Both the position numbers and the translations under genes were made by a program. Shown one piece after another: positions 33,637 to 39,114 of a stretch of 39,114 nucleotides of DNA. How positions within the stretch are numbered: the first letter of the stretch is position 1; each line of letters starts with the position of its first letter. The DNA is from Agrobacterium tumefaciens (lineage in GTDB: Bacteria; Pseudomonadota; Alphaproteobacteria; Rhizobiales; Rhizobiaceae): positions 1 through 39,114 of the forward strand of contig NZ_JXQV01000027.1 of NCBI RefSeq assembly GCF_000834635.1, given 5' to 3'. Below the pieces are notes generated by a model that saw only the letters and a program-made list of their open reading frames with translations, did not search any database and was not told the origin of the DNA.

Positions 33637-35817
33637 TCACACGTCTCCATTCTGGAGGTTCCAGAGATGAGCATACAGCCCGTCCTTCTTGAGGAGCAGT
33701 TCGTGATGCGAACCCTGCTCAACGATTTTCCCGTCCTGCATCCCGACGATACGATTGCAGTGCCTCACGGTCGCCAAGCGGTGCGCAATAATTAAGACCG
33801 TCCTTCCTCGGACGATGTGCCTCATATTGGATAATATAAGCCTCTCGCTCTCATAATCGAGCGCGCTGGTCGCCTCGTCGAGAATGAGGATAGGCGGATC
33901 ACTGGCGAGCGCACGCGCCAACGCTATTCTCTGTCGCTGGCCACCCGATAGATTCGCGCCGCGCTCTTCAATGACCGTGTCGTATCCGCGAGGCAGTTTG
34001 GTGATGAACTCCTCAGCACCCGACATCCGCGCCATCCTTATAACCGCGTCGCGCGACATGGCGGCATTCCCGATGGCGATATTTTCGTGAACGGACCGAT
34101 TGAAAAGCATGTTCTCCTGAAGAACCACGCCTATTTGGCCACGCAACCATGAAGGATCGACCTGCGAGATGTCTTGGCCATCAAGAAAAATCTGTCCCGA
34201 GTCAGGCATGTAGAAACGCTGGACGAGCTTGGTGAGCGTGGATTTTCCCGAGCCGGAGGGGCCGACGATCCCGATCACCTCGCCCGGACGGATAGAAAGA
34301 TTCGTATCGCTCAGAACGTTGGGTGTGTCAGCGCGATATCGAAAGTTCACATGTTTGAAATCCAGTGCCCCTTTCGGTGTCGGCAGATTAACAGCTTTCT
34401 CAGGCCGAGGTTCTGTCGGTGCATTCAGGATATCTGCAAGCCTGGAGACAGATATCTGAACCTGTTGGAAATCCTGCCATAGTTGTGAAAGACGCAAGAT
34501 CGGCTGCGCCACCTGACCCGCGATCATGTTGAATGCGACGAGTGCACCGACTGACAACTCCCCGTTTATCACGGCCTGCGCACCGAACAGGAGGAGCGCG
34601 GCGTTGGTAATTTTGCTGATGTACTGGACGATGTTCTGGCCCTTGGCGGCGAGCATCGCAGCCGCGAAAGATGATTTCACGTAAGCTGCAAGCCGTTCTT
34701 CCCACTGGGCCGCGACAATCGGTTCGACGGCTGTGGCCTTCAATGTTTGAATACCGACGACGGTCTCCACAAGCAGTTGCTGACTGTACGCTCCCCGTTC
34801 GAACTTCTCGTCAATTCGGTCTTTCAAGAACGGTCGTATGATCACGCCGACAGCGATGTAGAAAGGTATGGATGCCACCACGATCCAAGCTAGGGTCGAG
34901 GAGTAGGCAAACAGCACGGCTATGAACACGACCGTGAAAACCAGGTCCAGACCGGAGAAAAGTCCCTGGCCCGTCAGGAAATTCCGTATCGTTTCCAGCT
35001 CTCGTACGCGCGCGACCGTTTGACCAGTTGCTCTGGTCTCGAAGTAACTCAACGGGAGCCGCATCATATGCCGAAACAGGCGTTGCCCCAATTCGACGTC
35101 GATACGATTTGTCGTGTGCGACAGCGCATATGATCTCAGATATTGTAGCACGACATCGAAAAGACCGATGGCCGCCAACCCCACTACCAAGACGATAAGT
35201 GTGGAATAACTTCGGTTCGAAAGCACCTTATCGACAACGACCTGAAAGAAAAGCGGCGTCACGAGCGCAAACAACTGCACGAAAAGAGATGCTATAAGGA
35301 CGTGGCCGAATGCTTTTCTATAACGAAACAGCGAGGGGAGAAACCAACGGAAGCCAAAAGCACTGGGAGAGACACCGGGTCCCGCTAAACGCTTTTGGAG
35401 CAAAAGCATTTTGCCCTCGGTACGTTCGAGAATTTGTTTAAAGCTCAGATGTGTTACGGCAAGAGTCACGGGATCAGCAACTCGATGTTGTCCGCTGTCA
35501 AACTCCCCAAGATAAACGCTGAATTGACCGTCAGTGTGACACAGTATGGACGGCGTGAAGATATTTTTAAGCCGATCTTCGTTGACAGTCGAGATCAGGC
35601 GGGACTTCAAGCCAATATGGCGCGCCGCCCTCAAGAGGTCTGTCGGCTGCAAATGAGAGGTAAGGGCAAGCTCCCTGCACAAATGCCTCCCATTCGTATT
35701 AATGCGGTAGGTTGCAGCTACCGCGACGAGAGCGGCTATCCCAGAATTAACTTCGTTGCCGTCGACCTTAGTGCTGATGTCATAGACCTCGGTGTCCGCA
35801 TTGATGTTCGTGTCCAT
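33637..35817 (-). CDS. HlyB-type type I secretion ABC transporter with C39-like domain
   Basis: Product of 726 aa. The N-terminal domain (about 20-150) has the C39 fold but no catalytic cysteine (NSGIAALVAVAATYRIN in its place), marking it as a C39-like docking domain of HlyB-group transporters that export proteins with an uncleaved C-terminal signal. Membrane domain about 165-450. ATPase: Walker A GPSGSGKST, Q-loop VLQENMLF, signature LSGGQRQR, Walker B ILILDEATSALD, switch His IIAHRLATV. It lies 174 bases after the 658-aa candidate effector gene and is followed at once by the adaptor gene. This contrasts with the exporter at 3526-5679, whose C39 peptidase is active. Start ATG 35817 has only a weak ribosome site. 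Confidence 0.95.
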   Translation of the reverse strand: MDTNINADTEVYDISTKVDGNEVNSGIAALVAVAATYRINTNGRHLCRELALTSHLQPTDLLRAARHIGLKSRLISTVNEDRLKNIFTPSILCHTDGQFSVYLGEFDSGQHRVADPVTLAVTHLSFKQILERTEGKMLLLQKRLAGPGVSPSAFGFRWFLPSLFRYRKAFGHVLIASLFVQLFALVTPLFFQVVVDKVLSNRSYSTLIVLVVGLAAIGLFDVVLQYLRSYALSHTTNRIDVELGQRLFRHMMRLPLSYFETRATGQTVARVRELETIRNFLTGQGLFSGLDLVFTVVFIAVLFAYSSTLAWIVVASIPFYIAVGVIIRPFLKDRIDEKFERGAYSQQLLVETVVGIQTLKATAVEPIVAAQWEERLAAYVKSSFAAAMLAAKGQNIVQYISKITNAALLLFGAQAVINGELSVGALVAFNMIAGQVAQPILRLSQLWQDFQQVQISVSRLADILNAPTEPRPEKAVNLPTPKGALDFKHVNFRYRADTPNVLSDTNLSIRPGEVIGIVGPSGSGKSTLTKLVQRFYMPDSGQIFLDGQDISQVDPSWLRGQIGVVLQENMLFNRSVHENIAIGNAAMSRDAVIRMARMSGAEEFITKLPRGYDTVIEERGANLSGGQRQRIALARALASDPPILILDEATSALDYESERLILSNMRHIVRGRTVLIIAHRLATVRHCNRIVGMQDGKIVEQGSHHELLLKKDGLYAHLWNLQNGDV

Positions 35818-35991
35818 AGCGTCGGAAATCCGTAGAAATTCACTTCAGCGGACGGCCCCGTATGGACCACGTTGAAAATGGTATGGTTTAAGTCGGGACT
35901 AGAAACGCGATCTGATACCAAGCCGAAGATACCCGCGGTGGTGCTGGCATTGCCGATGTGGCTAGGAGCGCCAGTGCCGCCGCGAGCTTGG

Positions 35992-37968
35992 TTACAGGAC
36001 CTTGTAAGAAAGGGCGACGTCGCCGACGAGCATGGCGGTACCGTCCTTCAACTGTGCCACCGTCGTTCCGAGGATCGTTGATCCATCGGCAAAAGTTTTA
36101 CTTCCGTGTTCCGTTGGAAGAAGGTTGATCAGTTTAATGCCAGCCTGCTCCATGGTGAGGAGCTCACCTTCGTCGGATATAGCGTTCTGGTTGATGTCTT
36201 GCCAAATTCTGAACTCGTCCCAACGTGCATCGTTTTGGTCCAGGACATTATCCCTGTTGATATCAAAGGCGAAACGTAACCCTTCGATATCGGTCACAGG
36301 CCGCCCCGTATCGTCTATTCCCAATTCCTTTAGCTCTGCTTGGCGCTCTTCCTCTGTTTTCCAAAGAGCGAATGCGATCTCTTCCCGTTGGTCTATCTTG
36401 CCGTCAGGGCCACTGCTGCCATCACTCGGAAGTTCGATAGTCAGCAAACCGTCTTGAGGGGCCACCCAAGCGGTCTGTTCACGGACGCTATCTCCGTCCC
36501 AATCAAACGTGGGTCCGACGCTTTCTTTTGCCGTTCCATCAAACTCAGATTTACCGAAAGCGGGTGCGTCTTCATCCAGCTGGATTATGTCAAGTCGACC
36601 GTCTCCATTCAGATCGAGCACAACGGGAAACCCAATAAATGGTCCCCGGCCGCCGCCTCGTGGAGGGGAAACGACTGGACGAGGTCTCGGCGTTGGCACT
36701 CCTGGGGCTGGGCGCGTTGTATTGCCTGAACCCGGAATGCGAATATTCGCAGCCTCCTGTCGTAAGCGCTCCTGTTCGGCTGCTCGCTTCGCTTGCTCCG
36801 CTTCTCTCTGTCTTCGCTGCTCCTCCATCTCGCGTTGCGCTTTTTCCCGCATCGCCTTCTGTCGTTCCTGGACTTCCCGAAGCTCGCGCTCACGCCGCGC
36901 ACGATCTTCGATCGCTTTCTGACGCTGCAGTTCAGCCTGTCGGAGAGCTTCTATACCAGCCAGATGATCTCGTTTCGCTTTTTCAGCTGCCGCCTTTTCA
37001 GCCGCTGCTTTCTTGGCGGCCTCTGCAACCGAATCAAAGGTTAGGCGTCCGTTGGGATCGAAACGCTTTTCCTGCTTCACGCCTCCTGAGGCAGGATCCA
37101 GTGTTTTTTCTGAGCGAGACTTGTCGGCGTTAATTCGAATGTCACTGGTGGCGCGACCCTGCGAATCCTTGTTGACAAGGTGGTTCGGGACGCCGGTTTT
37201 TGGGTCGAAACCGAATTGCTTGCGTGTGCCATCCTGTTGCCTGACCGTCACACTGTTGTCGTCGGCGGCAATGATTTCGTTCAGTTCTGCTCCGCCAGCG
37301 GGTTTCACTCCCAACACTTCATTGAACGCGTAGCCTAACGCATCGGCAATACGACGACCCGTTTCCTTAAGGGAAGTCCACTGACTTGGGTTCTGATCTG
37401 ATGGGTTTGCTCCGGGTGACAGTAGTTCCGTGTGTGAGCCTGGAGAGCGATTGTAATTTCCGCGGTCGTCCACTTCCTTTGCGGGCGGCAGGCCAACATC
37501 CTTGATAACTTTGTCCACAATGCTGTTGCTGTTTTGCGAAAGGGGTCGATACTCATAATTCTTATTCAGATTCTCCGCCATCGCGCTGCGCATCCGGTCG
37601 AACAGCCCGCGTAGATCATCGCCCTTTATCAAAGTCTCCTCAGGGAGGCCGGCATAGGGATCGGTTCCTGGATTGCCGACGAATCCGGGTGCGATTTCCG
37701 CACCCCGCATCAGGAGGCGACCAAACTCAGAATCATTGTTCTTCTTTCCGTTCGAGAGGACCTCTTCGTTCAAAAGGCGCAGCGCCTTTCCGAGAGACTG
37801 CTCGGCTTTATGTTCCGGAGCACCTTCGATCACATAACGCCTTCCACTCTTATCGATGTAGTTAAGCGCTTTGTGATGACCCAGGATAATCTTCTGGCCG
37901 GTCATTTGCTCCGATTTGGGAACTGCAGTCGCATTCGAGTATGTAAGAAATATTCGCTCTTGTGCCAT
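35992..37968 (-). CDS. Putative type I secreted effector with N-terminal domain, coiled coil and calcium-loop C-terminus
   Basis: Product of 658 aa with a strong AGGAGGTG site. Residues 1-200 form an unassigned domain with GHHKALNYIDKSGRRYVIEG (27-48) and YRPLSQNSNSIVDKVI (140-155), a His/NSNS arrangement I associate with papain- or NlpC-like toxin domains (inference). Residues 313-410 are a highly charged Ala/Glu/Arg coiled coil, followed by a Pro/Arg/Gly linker. The C-terminal 210 residues carry five EF-hand-like loops (DLNGDGRLD 452, DWDGDSVRE 489, DGKIDQREE 522, DINRDNVLD 569, DINQNAISDEGE 591) and end LVGDVALSYKVL, a block found at the ends of many RTX-type exported proteins. No GGxGxD nonapeptide repeats. 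The HlyBD-type exporter follows; a small exported protein precedes. Confidence 0.82.
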   Translation of the reverse strand: MAQERIFLTYSNATAVPKSEQMTGQKIILGHHKALNYIDKSGRRYVIEGAPEHKAEQSLGKALRLLNEEVLSNGKKNNDSEFGRLLMRGAEIAPGFVGNPGTDPYAGLPEETLIKGDDLRGLFDRMRSAMAENLNKNYEYRPLSQNSNSIVDKVIKDVGLPPAKEVDDRGNYNRSPGSHTELLSPGANPSDQNPSQWTSLKETGRRIADALGYAFNEVLGVKPAGGAELNEIIAADDNSVTVRQQDGTRKQFGFDPKTGVPNHLVNKDSQGRATSDIRINADKSRSEKTLDPASGGVKQEKRFDPNGRLTFDSVAEAAKKAAAEKAAAEKAKRDHLAGIEALRQAELQRQKAIEDRARRERELREVQERQKAMREKAQREMEEQRRQREAEQAKRAAEQERLRQEAANIRIPGSGNTTRPAPGVPTPRPRPVVSPPRGGGRGPFIGFPVVLDLNGDGRLDIIQLDEDAPAFGKSEFDGTAKESVGPTFDWDGDSVREQTAWVAPQDGLLTIELPSDGSSGPDGKIDQREEIAFALWKTEEERQAELKELGIDDTGRPVTDIEGLRFAFDINRDNVLDQNDARWDEFRIWQDINQNAISDEGELLTMEQAGIKLINLLPTEHGSKTFADGSTILGTTVAQLKDGTAMLVGDVALSYKVL

Positions 37969-38005
37969 GCGGACACCTCCTGACAGCTGTCATCGGATCT
38001 TAGAA

Positions 38006-38530
38006 TTAGAACTTGTCCCGGCGTCCCCAGTGCCCCTCTACGATACCTTCTTCAAAGGGGAGAGGGGCGTTCATATTTGTGTCGGGGTCATACATGCCGA
38101 CGAAGTCTCTGCTTCCTTTGTGCACCCACGTGAAAAAGGAACTGGCGCCGCGTTCATGACTGAATCGCGCAATCATTACAGGCTTCAACTCGCCCAGAGG
38201 CGTGAAACTATCTATAGCGGTAAAATATCGCGACTTTCGCGCGACCTGCTCGTATGTTTCAGCACTGCAGGCGAAAGGAAGGTTCTTTAAGTAAAACTTC
38301 TCGAGGTCTGTGACGTTTCCGATCGGGCTTTCATCGAAGCGCTTTTCCATATGTGCCAGGATAGCGGAAAAGCGCTTCTCGCAGTCGGCGTCGTCTTTAC
38401 TGTCCGACGGTCTTTGTTCAACCGCATCGCTTGTTTGAACAGTCAGCAGCGCCATGATGACCGTCATCAAAAGCCCAAAACAGCTCTTAATAGCTGTGTT
38501 TGTTATTGACGGGGCAATACGCGAGCGCAT
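38006..38530 (-). CDS. Exported small protein, candidate periplasmic immunity protein of the effector
   Basis: Product of 174 aa from ATG 38530 with AAAGGTGG five bases upstream. A signal peptide covers about residues 1-36 (CFGLLMTVIMALLTVQTSDA then VEQ). The mature protein is hydrophilic, with two cysteines (ADCEKRF, FACSAE) that may pair, and an aromatic, charged C-terminal half (FTWVHKGSRDFVGMYDP, EGHWGRRDKF). It lies 37 bases upstream of the effector gene on the same strand, so it is translated first. Small exported proteins paired with a secreted toxin are often immunity proteins against a toxin that acts in the periplasm. I do not recognise the family; a chaperone or unrelated lipoprotein-like role is possible. 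Confidence 0.65.
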   Translation of the reverse strand: MRSRIAPSITNTAIKSCFGLLMTVIMALLTVQTSDAVEQRPSDSKDDADCEKRFSAILAHMEKRFDESPIGNVTDLEKFYLKNLPFACSAETYEQVARKSRYFTAIDSFTPLGELKPVMIARFSHERGASSFFTWVHKGSRDFVGMYDPDTNMNAPLPFEEGIVEGHWGRRDKF

Positions 38531-38933
38531 TACGCCACCTTTCGACCTAATCCAAATAAATACAAAATTCGTCTGCTCCTTTCGTGAGCGTCGTTCATGT
38601 GCATGGACACCGCCAAAAAGTGGACTTCAACGTCGCTTATCCACCTTCACTTCGGTTTCACCGTCGCACGTCGCAGATCGAACATGGAGCTTCAGAATTT
38701 CTCTACTGCGCACAATAATCCATTTTATTGCTCTCAGTCAATAACAACGCGATAAAAATTCTGCTTTAGATAGTATCTAACAATATACATTTCTGTTAGG
38801 ACAGTATTTTCTCAGTTACGTCTCAAGAAACGGAAAAATATCCTTTCCATAATACTTTTGGACAAAAATTGCTCAAATGTTTTCCGTACATCTATAGAAG
38901 CTACAAGCGCGCCGGCTGAAATTAGGAACTTCG
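38531..38933. other. AT-rich intergenic region upstream of the effector operon
   Basis: About 400 bases, AT-rich, without a supported gene. It should contain the promoter of the minus-strand effector operon. Several A/T tracts occur (38740-38890), but no unambiguous -35/-10 pair was fixed. Confidence 0.4.
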
Positions 38934-39113
38934 CTAGTATCCACCACTTTCATATACTGTTGGCGATGTCGAAGGGTTGAACCCGAAGTCACATCTCATC
39001 GTCATCCGTTCTATGGTTTTAGTCGTCAGTTGGTCGATTGGAACGTAACCAGACGCGGAGCTGGTAAACACCATGCGGATGCAGCCATTGAGACCGTGAC
39101 CGAAGCAGAAGAC
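38934..39113 (-). CDS. Possible 3' end of a gene running off the window
   Basis: A minus-strand frame open from the right edge ends with TAG at 38934-38936, giving 59 residues (visible parts: HGLNGCIRMVFTSSASGYV, ending TVYESGGY). Composition is balanced and protein-like, but no family is recognised and its start lies outside. It may be coding or chance. Confidence 0.25.
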   Translation of the reverse strand, partial: VFCFGHGLNGCIRMVFTSSASGYVPIDQLTTKTIERMTMRCDFGFNPSTSPTVYESGGY

Positions 39114-39114
39114 G

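Noticed and set aside
35992..37968. Classical RTX toxin call for the 658-aa protein
   Set aside because: No GGxGxDxxx nonapeptide repeats; only EF-hand-like loops and the C-terminal block are shared with that group.
1..39114. tRNA genes, CRISPR arrays and insertion sequences
   Set aside because: No T-loop/cloverleaf pattern, no spaced direct repeats and no transposase reading frame could be found by eye.

Overview
The window most likely comes from the chromosome or a large replicon of a Brucella/Ochrobactrum-type alphaproteobacterium (Rhizobiales). The main clue is the partial Omp2-type porin at the left edge. Supporting clues are rhizobial-style chemoreceptors, a short XRE helix-turn-helix joined to PAS domains, a RirA-like iron box and plasmid genes of the DUF932/N-6 methylase kind. 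No tRNA, rRNA, CRISPR array or intact insertion sequence was seen.

Layout, left to right. (1) 1-1260: 3' part of a porin with its terminator, then a structured RNA candidate ending in a second terminator. (2) 1307-5679: a plus-strand type I export locus. It encodes a 204-aa glycine-rich protein with a double-glycine-type (Gly-Ala) leader, a 60-aa two-helix membrane protein, a CvaA-like adaptor and a CvaB-like ABC transporter with an intact C39 peptidase. This looks like a complete microcin-style maturation and export operon with an unusually large substrate. (3) 5680-9190: a decaying plasmid-type block. DUF932 has an in-frame TGA, and the methylase has a frameshift and an in-frame TAG. (4) 9477-14313, minus strand: a lone TadG-like protein, a soluble PAS-PAS chemoreceptor and a PAS-PAS-HTH regulator.

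(5) 14605-19267, minus strand: an ECF sigma factor, a FecR-like anti-sigma factor and a TonB-dependent receptor with an STN signalling domain, which together form a cell-surface signalling iron/heme uptake unit. (6) 19954-23436, plus strand: a membrane chemoreceptor with a C-terminal xWxxF tether, a CheW-like protein and a diguanylate cyclase. (7) 24739-30000, plus strand: FtnA-like ferritin, a TonB/TolA-like exported protein, a 27-aa membrane peptide, and a binding protein-permease-ATPase importer operon that ends in a translationally coupled pseudoazurin. The importer operon is preceded by a RirA-type IRO box. Regions 5 and 7 together read as iron acquisition and storage.

(8) 30440-38530: a decayed 3' fragment of an HlyD gene, a HWE/HisKA_2-like histidine kinase that has lost its ATP-binding N-box, and on the minus strand a second type I secretion locus. 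That locus holds an exported small protein, a 658-aa calcium-loop protein that is the presumed secreted effector, an HlyB-type ABC transporter with a cysteine-less C39-like domain, and an HlyD adaptor. Neither locus carries its own TolC-like outer membrane protein.

The two strongest candidates for undescribed biology are the double-glycine exporter locus (1477-5679) and the HlyBD-linked effector with its putative immunity pair (35992-38530).
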